From NCBI GenBank assembly GCA_030762175.1, contig CM060831.1:97332501-97396500 (forward strand): 64,000 nt of DNA. The letters are read 5' to 3'. The stretch comes from Metallyticus violacea (taxonomy: Eukaryota > Arthropoda > Insecta > Mantodea > Metallyticidae). How positions within the stretch are numbered: the first letter of the stretch is position 1; each line of letters opens with the position of its first letter. Under the pieces are notes generated by a model. That model was not told the origin of the DNA. It was given only the letters and a program-made list of their open reading frames with translations, and made no database searches. Positions 43,016-55,361 of this stretch are shown in pieces. The position numbers and the translations under genes were made by a program.

Positions 43016-43179
43016 GAGCAATATTACTTACTACAGAAATATTCATAGTATATACAAAATGTGATTACTTCCAGACTTTTGATGTGTAGATTTATGAAAC
43101 AATTGCTGCCTTATAACATAATACTATATTCCAATATTCACCAATAGGAACAATGATTTAAAACTTTTATCACTTTACC

Positions 43180-43181
<2 letters not shown>

Positions 43182-43242
<61 letters not shown>
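43182..43242. repeat. (TA)n microsatellite
   Basis: About 28 units, ending in a short GT run. Confidence 0.95.
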
Positions 43243-43244
<2 letters not shown>

Positions 43245-44395
43245 ATTCTTAAAAATTGTGAAAATGTAAAGTTAAATCAAGTAATTATTTCAGTGTGTCA
43301 GTTCAAGCTAGCAAATAAAATAGCGCAGTATTTATCTTAAAATCTATTGTGACAAGTGGCAAAACTTTCTATCTGAAATATTAAAAGGTGGTTGTTTTAT
43401 TGACAGAAGAATTCATAAATGTAGTAGTATAATGAAATGTGTAAATGAATATTGTTTTTCTTTTAACTACAAAGATCGTACATTAAAAAAAAAAAAAATA
43501 AATAAATAATGAATGTCATGTCTCGTCAATATTTTATCGATATTTTTCTGTTTCTACTTTAAGAGTTGGTATTACTTCAAGGCAGCAGTTGTTACAAATT
43601 AACTCAGTCGCATGAGAGAAGCCAATCGCCAAGCCCTTAGTGATAATCCACAAAACGGATACAGTAAATGGCAAAGTCATGTTTTTTCTTTCTTTTTCCC
43701 TCGACAGAAGACAAAGGAAACGACAAAACAGCGCATGCTGGTAGTCCTAACCTCCAGTGATAATACCTGTTTCCCTACCACCGTCCTCGCAAGGCGGTTT
43801 CTTGTGTCACAATCGCTTATGTAAAAGCTAATTTCCTATTACCTCAACTACCTTAAATCGCACTTATCACCTGATGGAGTTGCATCATTCTTCCAGCACA
43901 CTCATGCACTCGACAGAGGGGGAATGGTTTTTAGCAACGGAAGGGGAATTCAAGGTCAAAATACTTGAAAAGAGTTTCGTTTTTAAATGGCAATACTTGA
44001 AGCCAATGCCACATGATTTTGTTACACGTGTAAAGTACTATCTAGGAATATTCCCATAACCGTCACATGTCAACTCTATAGACAGATTGTAATACTTCAT
44101 CTGTGTGCAGCTGTTTGAATTACTTGACTAAATATGCATTTTAAAGGAATGAAATACAGTTCACATTCCAAACACATTGTAAAGTTTCTATTTTGAGATT
44201 ATAACATTGAATTCCTAAAGAAAGAATCTGTGTTCTTCTCTTTATAAGAAACTTTATAACACAGGGTTAGTTAGTAAAATACTCAATCCTTAAAAACTTT
44301 CTGAATATTAATATAATTTTGGTGCATTTTGCACAGTAACATAAAGTAACTTTAGAAATTTGCTCTTAATGAACATGCTTCGATTCTTTGGCCAG
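43243..44395. other. Non-coding DNA
   Basis: Two ORFs of 60-70 codons (43612-43824 and 43874-44059, plus) have no recognised domain and no neighbouring support. A 13-bp A-run lies near 43487. Confidence 0.4.
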
Positions 44396-44575
44396 CAGAA
44401 CCCTGTTTCACGAAGCTCGTGATCTAGTAAAATTGATATGTATTCTAGTATTACTTGTTTATTTTACTAGTGTGTGTTTCTAGAAATTACAAACGTAAAC
44501 TACTAGTGGCAGAATTGTATTATCAGCGTGCCATTTTGTTTTATCAGTGTTCTGTTTCACTAAACATTTGGTCTT
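44396..44575. repeat. CTGTTTCAC-bearing repeat
   Basis: ACCCTGTTTCACGAAGC and GTTCTGTTTCACTAAAC occur 150 bp apart, with ACTAGT motifs between. The same words border the short element at 47146-47247. Confidence 0.45.
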
Positions 44576-45949
44576 GTAATATTGCGTATTGTTAACTTGT
44601 GGAATTCTGTCCGTGGATCCCTGGAATGGTGAATTTACATATTAGTGCAATGTTTTAGGTTAGGCATTCTATCAATTAAGCTGCACATATTTTAATTATA
44701 AAGGTCATTAAGGGTTACTTATGCAATACGTGTTCTCAAGTCCGCCGCCCATTCCCGTAATTCTTGAATTGTCTATTTTCACTGAAAAAATACCATAGAA
44801 ACTGAACTGCTTGCACCATCACTTGTAAATAACAGCACGAATGGTGAACATGGATGTAAAATAAAAGCACTTACCATTGTAGTTTTCTTGATGTTTGGCC
44901 AAAATGTGTCCCTTATATATGCGTAATCTTTCTTTGTGTAATTTATCCCAGCACTTTGTGAGTATTAATTACACGTGTGTTGATGGAGTCGAACGTACAC
45001 TAATGCCAACATTTGGGGGCCAAATTTGTAATGGTATAAATGGGCGACGTCATCGATGTAGATGCTGACACGTTGGGGCCAATTTGTGGCGGAAATATAT
45101 GCAATGCTTGTCGTCGTAGCGTTAACGTAACTTTATCATCATATGCTCGACTAGTTCACGGTTTGATAATATAGCTGGATTTTTCAGATTGATACTTCTG
45201 GGTGAAAGGAGTATGGCTTTAAGTATAACAAAATCACAATGGATAGAAATCTACGGAGTTTCATAATATCTTGTTATTATCACACAACAGTACACTTTTC
45301 TAATCACGATATGCTCTAAGAATATTATTATATGCAGGCCTAATACGAGACAAAGTGTTATAATTTATGTTTCTTTCCGGAAAACTGTGCTTTTTGTCTT
45401 GCAGCTCGTATACTATTTTCCTATATGGATATTAATTCAAACTCGTAACTCCTATCATTTACCATAATCGAATAACTTTGTAATTTCTTGCACGAAATAT
45501 TAATCGCCACTTATCATTACGTAATGTTAAAATACTGCTTCTTTATACGCAGTTAGAACAATGATTTCTGTTAATGTAATTAAAAACACAACTTCTCTCG
45601 ACTGAAATTAACGCATAACTAACTTTCTGAGATATAAACGGTCACTTATTACAAGAAGACTGTAATAATACTATACATTACAAAGCATTATTTTTTCAAC
45701 ATACGCATACTAAGCAAATGAAATTCGTTAATTTCTATTTAGTCGCAATAAAGCTGTCTGTCCCATGTTTCATTCTTGGTACACATTACTAATGTTGTTG
45801 CGCTTGCCATTGTTTGATTCACTTAGTATTACAATTTTTATATCTGTAGTTTAATCGTTTCATACATACTCTTGGCTATGTATGTGTTTCCTTGAATCGG
45901 TACATTTTTATATTATAAATATTGCCATAAAGGCCAACAAACAAACATT
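44576..45949. other. AT-rich non-coding DNA
   Basis: The part 44990-45120 has two GGGGCCAA-type words (TTTGGGGGCCAAATTTG and CGTTGGGGCCAATTTG) that resemble LTR end plus primer-site sequence, but they are too short to call. Confidence 0.4.
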
Positions 45950-46915
45950 AAGATATACATTGTAATGGCCCTTATCTGAAATCTATACAAATGAGCTTAC
46001 TAGATTTATATGATTTAAAACGTATTACACCGCCACGGGTAGCCGAGGTCGTTAAGGCGCGGACTCGTGGACGGGAGATATGGGGTACTAATCCCGCTAG
46101 ACCGTCCTCCATTTCTGAAGTTTTTTACAGGTTTTCCTCAGTCATAAATGGCAAATGCCGGGGAGGTACGCTAAACTTAGGCATGGAACGTTTCCTTCCT
46201 TAAAAAAAAATCCTTCCCCAATATATCATTTCATCTTGTGTATCATCAGTGTTCAATGCCTGTGGTGATTCAGTAGTTAAACACTAAACGGGCGTTAAAC
46301 ATTATTAGAAAATGTATTACCAACAAATATTTGTTATTTGAATTGAAAATTAAAGTCATTACCTAACATTAAAACATATGCAACTGAACTTGTTAAGTTT
46401 ATATGATTAAAAACATATTATCAATGGATTTTTGGACCTTTAAATCGAATATTATAGCCTTTATCTTACGTCATAATATACGTAAATGGATTTCTTAAAT
46501 TAACATAACTAAGTAGCCATTACTATTAAATGTTTGTGGCTTTATCTTAAGCATTATATCCTTTACCTAATTGCATAGAAAACATATGCAAATGAACTTA
46601 TTCAATTAATATAATTAAAACATATCAATTAATGTTTTGAGTTGCAAATCAAATATTATAGTCTTTTATCATAAGTAATAACACAAGTAAATGAACTTTT
46701 TAAATTAACATAGCTAAATAGCTATTGTTATTAAATGTTTGTGGCTTTATATTGAGCATTATGCATTTACGTAATATACAAACATGTGAAAATGAACTTA
46801 TTAAAATAATATTGTTAAACAATTGCTATGAATTAGTGTTTAGGGCCTTAAATCGGGTATTTTCCGTTTCAACTTTCACAGTTTGCGTGATTATTTTCCG
46901 GATTTTGGCTTTGTG
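45950..46915. repeat. Satellite-like array, ~200-bp unit
   Basis: Words such as AAATGTTTGTGGCTTTAT (46535 and 46735), AAATGAACTT(A/T)TT, AAATTAACATA and CATATGCAA recur at ~100 and ~200 bp spacing. The array is interrupted by SINE B4. Confidence 0.72.
46028..46308 (+). mobile_element. tRNA-derived SINE, family B (copy B4)
   Basis: Head CCGCCACGGGTAGCCGAGGT, full body, ending GGCGTTAAACATTATT. Flanked by near-identical 11-bp duplications AAAACGTATTA (46017-46027) and AAAATGTATTA (46309-46319). Confidence 0.93.
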
Positions 46916-47145
46916 GTAGACATAATATTATTTCTTAACTTCAATATACAGTTTAAAATACTGCCGCATAAACAAAATCGCATCAATAAACTGTCCACGG
47001 AGTAATAATATCTCCAAAACAGCTTTCTCGACGCTCGAATACGGTTGGCTAGACTGGTAATTTTGACAAGTGACTAATGACAAAATGTTACCATTCTACC
47101 ATGTAGCGTAAGTGCTCGTGAAACAGACTTAATTAGAACTGGGCC

Positions 47146-47247
47146 CTGTTTCACAAAACTACTACGTTACTATTTTACTAGCTACTAGCCGCAATTCTAC
47201 TAGTATTCCGGTAGAGAAGCTTTTAATCTAAACCTTTTGAAACAGAG
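47146..47247. mobile_element. Short inverted-repeat element (MITE-like)
   Basis: About 100 bp bounded by CTGTTTCACAAAA and, inverted, CTCTGTTTCAAAAG. It has no coding capacity. Confidence 0.45.
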
Positions 47248-47289
47248 CTGTCACTGCACGAGTTATTTAGCAGAGAAGCCAATGAGGGG

Positions 47290-47310
47290 AAAAAAAAAAA
47301 AAAAAAAAAA
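47290..47310. repeat. A-run
   Basis: About 20 A residues. Confidence 0.9.
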
Positions 47311-48419
47311 GTTTACCCCTGTTTAGCCACATTTAGCTGGTACTTATTTCTATATTGCAATAAATCTACTTTCTAAATTCACCTTCAGATTTCAAAAAAA
47401 AAATGAGGCCAGAGCTTTTGGCGCTAATTAAGGTGGTCATTGGATCTTAACAAAGTTTCCGGGCTTTTTAGCCGTGGTCTAATGGTCAATTCATAATTTG
47501 TGGTGACCTGACGTTTCGTTCGACATTATGGCGTATATCTTCAGAGCAGTAAAATAAAATACTTGATACTCAGCGGCTGATTCTAAGAACGAGGCTTAAG
47601 ATAGTCATTATGCATATTTAAAACGATATCTCGTAATTAGTTCATTTCGGTTATACTTTTGTAAAATATAAACACAATACATTCTGCATTAATGTTTCAA
47701 ATAAATTTAGCATGGAACCACTAGTGTATTTGTTGACAATAAAACGTAGATGACTGCGGGGAAGTGAGAATAGCGGTGGGGTAGAAAGCATGGTAAAACC
47801 AATTATAATGTTATAAATATATTACGGAAATACGAACGTATGCACATACGTGTGAATTGAACAATATATCATATACGAGTACAAACTACAAGGCGTTAGA
47901 AATGATTCATAATCTTTTTGTCAGTTGTTTAACATCCCGAACAAGACAACAACGGTAGTCATATGCTTGCTTCAATGGTCTTTCCGCAACGAATGTACAA
48001 AGTGACGTAGATAGCTATTTACTGAGGTAGCGACCGTTATACTTAAGCTGAAACGGGTAAAATGGCTGCATTAATTGATGCATAGCATTGCGTGACAGGA
48101 GAGAAAACAAATTTAAGATTTGTGCATCAGATTTTGTTGTTGATTCAACAGAGAATATAAAAAATCTGGGATCTTGGAAACTTTTGTTTTTATAAAATAA
48201 TCACGTGATATCAAAAAACGTAGATCATATCAGGAAGTAGTATATGCGCAAACATTCACATTTAGTCAATAATGAAGACCTGTCATACTTTGTTTTACAG
48301 CTAAAATAAAATGCTATTTCATATTTTTTCACATATTTCCTATTACTATTTAAAATTGAATTGTCTGGGGCGAAGAAGCATACTTTGTACATTAGCCTTG
48401 CTCACGGCTGGCCATTTGT
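47311..48419. other. Non-coding DNA
   Basis: No repeat family or gene recognised. Confidence 0.4.
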
Positions 48420-48770
48420 GCCTACGCCCCCAATGGTGAAGTATTCGGATGGAAGGGAAGAGATATGGGGTAGTAGAAACCAAGAGTTCAATACCCACGG
48501 GTGGTAACTGCGCGGGTTTCCTAGCATGAAATCAAACACCGGTTAAGACACTTTAGACTGTAACAGATCCAACGGAATGAAATTATGTGAAATGGCAAAG
48601 CGGAAATTCGTGAAAAGTAAAAGTTCAATCCCAACATTCGCCTAAGTGACCAGGAAAAATCACGAAAAAACTTAAGGCCAGGATGACCGGTCCCACTTAA
48701 TTTGATCCCGGGAACTCCAGAATGCGAGTTACAACGTTACCACCTGAGCGACTCCTATTGTTAATGTTGT
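48420..48770 (-). mobile_element. tRNA-derived SINE, family E (copy E2)
   Basis: On the minus strand the head GTCGCTCAGGTGGTAACGTT and GGAGTTCCCGGGATCAAATT are followed by GTCACTTAGGCGAATGTTGG and TTCACGAATTTCCG, matching E1 at 14536. Confidence 0.6.
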
Positions 48771-49451
48771 ATAAAAGTATTTTGCTAGACATGTTCATTC
48801 CCTTTACCTTTGTATTGAATGCTTCACTTAATAAATCAGAGTTCATGCTAATTGTAACAATCTATTGTGCAGATGCTGCTTAAATATTTGATGAGAAAAG
48901 CTACTGAAGAATTACATAAATAACATTATAAAATGCTCTATAGAATAAATGTTTGGTGCCTCACCCTATTTTGCTCTAATGTACTTTTCTCAAAAGTGTT
49001 CATTTTTTATTTATTCATAAAATCTACATATGTTACCTTATCAAAATGTACAACAGGACCAAGTTCAAGATTACTACGGGTCTGTAGAAGAAATTATATA
49101 ACTGACTGGGTGGGGCAGATTTTTGACAAAGTATTGGTGGTTCAAGTCCTTATCATAACCTCGAAATTTTCCTATCTGACTATTGTTTTCAAAAGATGTA
49201 ACTGTTTCAACTCCTTTTTCTTCGTTGCCCTTTTGAGAAGGCAGTATTTGTAAGCGCTCATATGTATTGATATAGAGCGTTCAAATAACACATTGCTGAA
49301 CTGGAAAGTGTATAAGAAATATTGGTGAATTCATGAAGACAGTCCTTCACCTTAACAGCTCAGAAACCATTTTCTCAAATCTCATCTTTTTTAATTTGCA
49401 TTTTCATTCGGAGTTCAGACTTATTTATCTCTACTGTGATTTATGTGCTAC
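48771..49451. other. AT-rich non-coding DNA
   Basis: No recognised feature. Confidence 0.4.
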
Positions 49452-49747
49452 TTTTTCTTTTTTTGATTTGTTTATTTACGGACGCTCTTTAACATCTCAG
49501 GTCATCAGCGTCCCATTCAAATCAGGGTGTGAAACGACCGACAAATTTTGCTCAGAGGCCTCTTTTTTCAGGCTTGAGGTTTTTTTTTTCGTGCCGTAAA
49601 TGTACGACACGGGATCCAAGGCATTACTTCCCTTCCGAAGGAAGCCACACTTAGAGTTTTTACGCCATCGGGTCCTGACCGGGATCGAACCTCCGATCTT
49701 GGGTTTAGAAGGCAAGTATGGCTACCAGTACACCACTACACCATCGA
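49452..49747 (-). mobile_element. tRNA-derived SINE, family A (copy A5)
   Basis: Complete body with T-run on the left. The tRNA-like head is altered (GTCGATGGTGTAGTGGTGTA instead of GTCGGTCCTGGTGGTGTAG). Confidence 0.9.
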
Positions 49748-51282
49748 CTTTATATACTATGAAATAAAATAACTTTTCATATACTAAACTCTGTACACAA
49801 ATCTTCTTCCCTTCACACCAAATTCCAGAGGTGTTGGGAAACACAGCCCTAATAGGAAAACAATATTTTAATTTAAAATTCACACTTAATATGTTCCCAA
49901 TTGCGGACATAGTAGTCGGCCTTATAATATAATATTTCCCAAAAATCTGGGAATAGTCTTGGCTCACAAAGCCAAAAACTTGTTTATTCTTCGGTTCTGA
50001 AAGTTTACATGCAAATATAACTGCCTATTTTTGACACGTATTCCCTATATTAATTGAAATACAATTCACGGCTATATGGACAGGACCTTTGCAAACTCAG
50101 CATCTAAATGAAGTAAAGCTTGTACATGTTTTCCCGTTTTTCTTTTAGGTTACCAAAATGACTGATGGTGATAAGTGGCCAAGTGATGGTGTCACAGTAT
50201 TATTTGGTTGGGATATGTAGTTACTATTTCCAATATTTTTTAAATAAAAGCTTGTGTTTCACCAGGCAACAATTTTAAAACAATAATTAGTACAAACAAT
50301 ATCTTAACCAAAATAGGAATCAATTTCGGATCCTAATGATGTCTAAAGTAAAGCAGCGCAGTATCAAACACGAAGGTTTTAAATAATGTAAGATTGAATA
50401 GTAAGAACACATTTCTGTAGTTTCGTTAATAACGCATAAAAATATAAAATTTATAATAATATTTATTTAACAATAAGTACAGTTGCTATGACGACTGTAT
50501 TATATTTATCGATACCCTAAATAAATTATAGTGTAACTTGATTTATATTTAATTTCAATGTTTTATTTGAATCTAAAATTATTAAAATTCTTTTTGTTAT
50601 ATTTTGATGACAATACAGTAGCCATGGCAACTATTCAAATAAACAGCGCGATGTCGAATGCGCAAATTCCAAGAAACGCATGGCTCAAGCGCAATCAACT
50701 GAGATCATGGAAAAACGTTCTTCTCGACTCGCTAATGCAACGCAACGGTATGCTTAATATTTTGATAACACTACAGCCGCCATGGCAACTTTTCAAATAA
50801 AAACATCAAATTGAAATCCTCACAATTAAATCCTTACAAATAACAATTAATAAATATAATTTCTATTACATAAATTCAATAGCGCTAGTGTTAATGTGTA
50901 ACATATGTATTAATAATGTATCAATAATTTCAACTGTGTAAATAAGTAGTGAATGAGTATTATATTTAATATAATATAATGAGATACATATATTATCAAA
51001 AATTTTGACTTCTCTATTGAGGATCTGGTACCAATGTATTTAATACTGAAATAAAACTTTTCAAAATTAACTTTGTGTTTCTGTATTTGTTTTTAATTAA
51101 AAAAACAATAATTAATCAACTGTTTTGATATATCAACGGAGTAGTAAAGCAATTTTCTATTTTAGATGTGATCAAGAGAAAACAAAATGAACTAAATCTA
51201 AAAGTTGCTCAATTTTTGTTATCATTTAATCGAGATATTTAATACTGATTGCAAAATAACGTGCACACAAGACTAAAAAGTA
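49748..51282. other. AT-rich non-coding DNA with a short direct repeat
   Basis: No gene recognised. About 35 bp around GCCATGGCAACT(A/T)TTCAAATA occurs at ~50620 and ~50778. Confidence 0.45.
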
Positions 51283-51832
51283 GAAAATAATTTAAATACT
51301 TTTTTTTTTAAAAAAACACGATTTTATTTTCTTAACAGAACAAAAGTTTGATACATATTAAAAACATAGAAAATTTAAAACTAAATTATAAATGAACTAA
51401 AAAGTATAAAATAATTTATTCTAGCCAAATGCAGATTTATAACCCCATGTAAATTCATATTCTCATAAACGTTTTTAGAAAAAATTGTCCAAACGAAAAA
51501 CGTGGGACTTGTGCAACAGTTAAAATTAATAACTGTTAAGGCTATTCATAGTTTAAATTAATCACACAAAAGGTTCAAACTATTAATGCAATAAAATTTT
51601 ATTGCATGCGCCCCACGTTTTTCGTTTGGAAATTTTTTTCTTAACAAATTTATGAGATTATGAATTTGTATGGGGTTATAAATCTGTATTTGGCTGGAAT
51701 TAATTATTTCATACTTTTTAGTTCATGCATAATTTAGTTTTAAATTTTCTATTTTTTTAATAAGCATCAAACTTTTATTCTGTTAAGTAAATAAAAACGT
51801 GATTTTTTAAAAAAAATATTTTAATTATTTTA
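51283..51832. mobile_element. Foldback (long inverted repeat) element, 550 bp
   Basis: Arms of ~225 bp (about 51283-51510 and 51608-51832) are inverted copies at roughly 85-90% identity by eye. Shared words are TTTATAACCCCAT, CCAAACGAAAAACGTGGG and GAACTAAAAAGTAT. A ~100-bp loop lies between. No coding capacity; likely a MITE or foldback transposon. Confidence 0.85.
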
Positions 51833-52547
51833 CATAATCTTAAAAATTATGACTGTGGCATATTACCAACAAAAAGAATATTTTTGCAGCATTACCCATT
51901 GCCATACCTTCAGCTTATGTTTTGTATATAACTACCATATTGTTCTTGTATAGGCAGCAATCTCTTTTCAATGCTGCATACAGCCGCTTTGAGGTTCCTA
52001 AATATCTGCCACAATATGTGAGATGGAGTTATAAAATTCATCATTTGTTGTAGGTTTGCTCAGAAATACTCTTTCCTGCAGATAACCCCCCCCCCCCCCC
52101 CCACAACCAACACTCTACAATCTCTGGTAACATTTCACTTTCAAGGATGCTAAAAAACTGCGTCCACATTTGCACTAACTTTGAATATGCCCGATAACAG
52201 TTTACGCAGGAGTAATGATATTTCTTTCCCCAAATAGAAATTAATAACCTGTACTATTACTTCCGTTGAAAATCTATAATTAAAAACAACAATCAATAAC
52301 AAAAATCCCTGCGCGTCTCTGGCCATCTTTCTCTACAGCACTCAGTTTCTTTTTCAGTCTCTGCCTAAGGGCGTATCTTTCTCTTTTATAAGTCAATATT
52401 ATTTTTCCTATGATTCTTTTCTTCCCCGGAAAATAAGGTTTATGTGTGTATCCTCGAAAGTAATTTTGTTCCCTGACATTTTAGTGGCATGAAGCTAAAA
52501 AAGAAAAAATTTCAGATGTTTTAATTATAGAATACAGCTAAAACTTC

Positions 52548-52552
<5 letters not shown>
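51833..52552. other. Non-coding DNA with a C-run
   Basis: A ~16-C homopolymer lies at 52087-52102. Nothing else is recognised. Confidence 0.45.
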
Positions 52553-52585
<33 letters not shown>

Positions 52586-52595
52586 GAGAGAGAGA
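52553..52595. repeat. (GA)n microsatellite
   Basis: About 20 GA units with one GT interruption. Confidence 0.93.
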
Positions 52596-53169
52596 ACTAG
52601 CTTTCGGGACAGATATACAGAAACATTTATTGTCCATTTTTCTGCTTAAATAATACTATACTATCAGGAGTTAATGGTTTGATGTAACTAGAATGTTTTC
52701 CCTTCTAAAGCCTGAGAAATTTACTTCACGCAGATACAGATAGCTGGACTTCAAAGTGAACTAGATGAAAAATGTGAAGGTTATGCTCTTGGTCTAATAT
52801 GGACGATGTTATCATGTTTCTACGTTTATCTTATAGAGAATTAACTGGTGAGCATAGATTCTAATACAAAGTAAGAGGCCACAGGCGCGCTGCTGAAGTT
52901 TGCGTAGGTATTGCGGTACCATCATTCATCGAGAACAACGCCCGCTAAATGTACGCATTGGTAATCATTCGCAGATGATTAAGAAGTTCAACGACCAGCC
53001 AGGACCTCGCTACCAAATATCGGCAGCAAATCTCCTTCTTCCGCGTATTCCACAGGGCGTGCTTCAAAGTGACTTCAATTGCTTATTCCTTAAGTGATTC
53101 AACCTTACATTTCATGTCATATATATCAAACTGCTGTCCGTGAAAAATGCAGATAGGTATCCTCCATGT
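52596..53169. other. Non-coding DNA
   Basis: A 65-codon ORF (52900-53097, plus) reads MRRYCGTIIHREQRPLNVR at its start. I do not recognise it, and it has no other support. Confidence 0.35.
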
Positions 53170-53825
53170 TCTATTAACTTGAATTTTTCTTTTCTTTCTA
53201 ATTCAGTGCGGACCCCCCCCCCCCCTTCTGCCACTTTTATTTTTTTATTGCTTTCTATCTTCTTTTATATCTTAATCTTACTTTCCCTTTCCCATTTATA
53301 CTTTTTCATTATTTATGCTTTCCTTTGTTTAATTTTGTTTTTTATACTTTTTTATTTTTTCTTCTTTTATTTATTACTCTCATTTTTACTTTCAAGATTT
53401 TCTTCTTTCTTATTTTCCTATTTTGTTTTTTTAATCAATTCCTCCCTCTTCCTTCTTTAATTTTTTCTTTGTCCTTATTTTTTATTTCTTTACTTATTTA
53501 TTCCCTTCCTTTCTTGCTTTCATTTTATCATTTTTTATTCCTATATGTCTTCGTTATTTCATAAATTTCTTTCTTTATTCGTTTAATTAGTTTTTTGCTC
53601 ACCTTTTTTTTTTTAAATATTTTGCTCTTACCTTCTTTTTCAATTATAAATTTTCTTCCCTCCTTTTGTATTCATGCCTATCATTAATTTTTATTCTTGT
53701 CTTCTATGTTTTCTTTATTATTTTATTTTCTTTTTACTTCTTTCTCTTACCATAATTTTGTAATACTTATTTTCCTGCCTTTCTTATTTTTTCTCCTTCC
53801 CTCATTCTCTTTTTTATTTTACGTT
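53170..53825 (+). repeat. Polypyrimidine tract, ~650 bp
   Basis: The plus strand is almost only T and C (TTTTCTTC-type words), starting with a 13-C run at 53212-53224. Leu/Phe-rich ORFs here (53140-53460, 53325-53564) are artefacts of the composition. Confidence 0.9.
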
Positions 53826-54343
53826 ACCCATTAGGTGCTGCAAGTCCACCAAGTCAATGACACCCATAACCAGCTTCACCATTTAACTAAGGGCACGCAG
53901 ATTGCCGTACTAGACTAACTGCAGGGCAGGTGTGCAAAACAACGAAAACAACATTACCTTCAGCGAACGCAAAACATGGTGCTAGGGATAGAAGTGTGTT
54001 AGGATGCCCGCAAAAGATACTTTCAGCCTTTTCTGTCACCTGATGGGATTTAAATAAAAAATGAGTGCACGGACGTATTGTATTTCGTTGCAGAGGTAAT
54101 GAGAACGGTAAAAGTTTACAAGCGTCGCCCCAAATTACACATTTTGTCGCGAGTTTTGACTACTGATAAAGTAAACTCATCTGCTTGTATTTCAAAATCA
54201 TTTTAAATTATGCGAAATGAAGCAATTTTTTCAAGCCTGAGAAGTCGATGAAAACAGAATACAGAAATGAACTACACGGACTTGCAAAAAACACAGTTAC
54301 AAAGTTTGTCATAAGCAGCTACAATATGATTCTCTCATACAGC
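53826..54343. other. Non-coding DNA
   Basis: No recognised feature. Confidence 0.4.
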
Positions 54344-54639
54344 GTCGGTCCTGGTGGTGTAGTGGTTACCATACTTGCCTCCTACACCCAAGAACGCAGG
54401 TTCGAACCCGACCAGAACCGATGGATTTTTTCGGTCGTAAAAATCCTAAGTATGGGCTTCCTTCGGAAGCGAAGTAAAGCCGTGGGTCCAGTGTCGTACA
54501 TTTACGGCACGAAAAAGAACCTCAAGCCTGAAAGAGAGGCCTCTGAGCAAAATTTGTCGGCCGTTTCACGCCTGGGTTGAATGGGACTGTGATGACCTGA
54601 GATGTTATAGAGCGTCCATAAAATCAATCAGTCAGTTAA
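54344..54639 (+). mobile_element. tRNA-derived SINE, family A (copy A6)
   Basis: Complete: head GTCGGTCCTGGTGGTGTAG, B box GGTTCGAACCCGACC, body and AT-rich tail. Flanked by 11-bp duplications TCTCATACAGC (54333-54343) and TCTCATGTAGC (54640-54650). Confidence 0.94.
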
Positions 54640-54650
54640 TCTCATGTAGC

Positions 54651-55095
54651 TATTTCAAACTTTTACCATCAAACAGTTTTCAAAATCACTCCCTTTTGCC
54701 TCACATCACATATTAGCACCATTCACAGTTGACTCCATGGGAGTCTCAATATTAAGTGTCTTTTATTGACCACAGTTTAAACTTTTTATTAAATTTGGAA
54801 CATTTTTCTCAAGTCAAGTGTATGTAGATTTTGCTTTGTGAGCTAAAACCGAATCTTGCTGCAAGCTTGAGTTAAGTAGTGTTCTGATTCTTCAACTAAG
54901 GTTCCTGCAAAGGAGTTTCGTGCACTTTGTCGGTTATTTTTAATTTATTTTGACAAAAATTGAGTTTGGTGACACCATCACAGCTCACACAACAAACGAT
55001 GACTTTTCTGAACCTTCAAAACTTCTCACAAGTTGAGGCATACACTATCATTTTAAGGTTACATCTTTCTTCAATATTGAGGCTGTTCGATAGGT
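54651..55095. other. Non-coding DNA, possibly retrotransposon interior
   Basis: It lies downstream (minus strand) of the primer-site-like word at 55096-55114. No gag or pol similarity is visible. Confidence 0.35.
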
Positions 55096-55114
55096 GATCC
55101 CACGTTGGGCGGCA
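55096..55114 (-). promoter_or_regulatory. Primer-binding site, tRNA-Lys type (family Z)
   Basis: The minus strand reads TGCCGCCCAACGTGGGATC, close to the tRNA-Lys complement TGGCGCCCAACGTGGGGC, after an AATT end as in family X. Confidence 0.6.
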
Positions 55115-55345
55115 AATTATGAAATGGTTTGTTGGTGCTGTGTTCTTGAAGTTGCTGTTGTTGGCCCTACGCTGGTGAAGCCAAATTATGGACCAATTTT
55201 GGTGTGTGTTTGTTTACTTTTCGGTGACAACTATTTCTCAGAGGATTATTCGGCTATTTTGTTGATTAGTGCTCAATATGACTGGGAGAGGAGATAGTAG
55301 TATAAATAGCTACATGAGGAGACATAATATGCTCTGGTGTCATTA
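55115..55345 (-). mobile_element. Partial LTR-like sequence (family Z)
   Basis: Upstream (minus strand) of the primer site. It keeps family X-like words such as CCTCTCCCAGTC and AGGGCCAACAACAGC but is otherwise diverged, so the 5' extent is uncertain. Confidence 0.42.
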
Positions 55346-55361
55346 ATATGTATATATATTT

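Noticed and set aside
44990..45130. Further LTR/primer-site remnant (GGGGCCAA words)
   Set aside because: Only ~16-bp words match and no LTR-like context is visible.
53140..53564. Long hydrophobic ORFs that could look like membrane proteins
   Set aside because: They are translations of a polypyrimidine tract; Leu, Phe and Ser come from composition alone.
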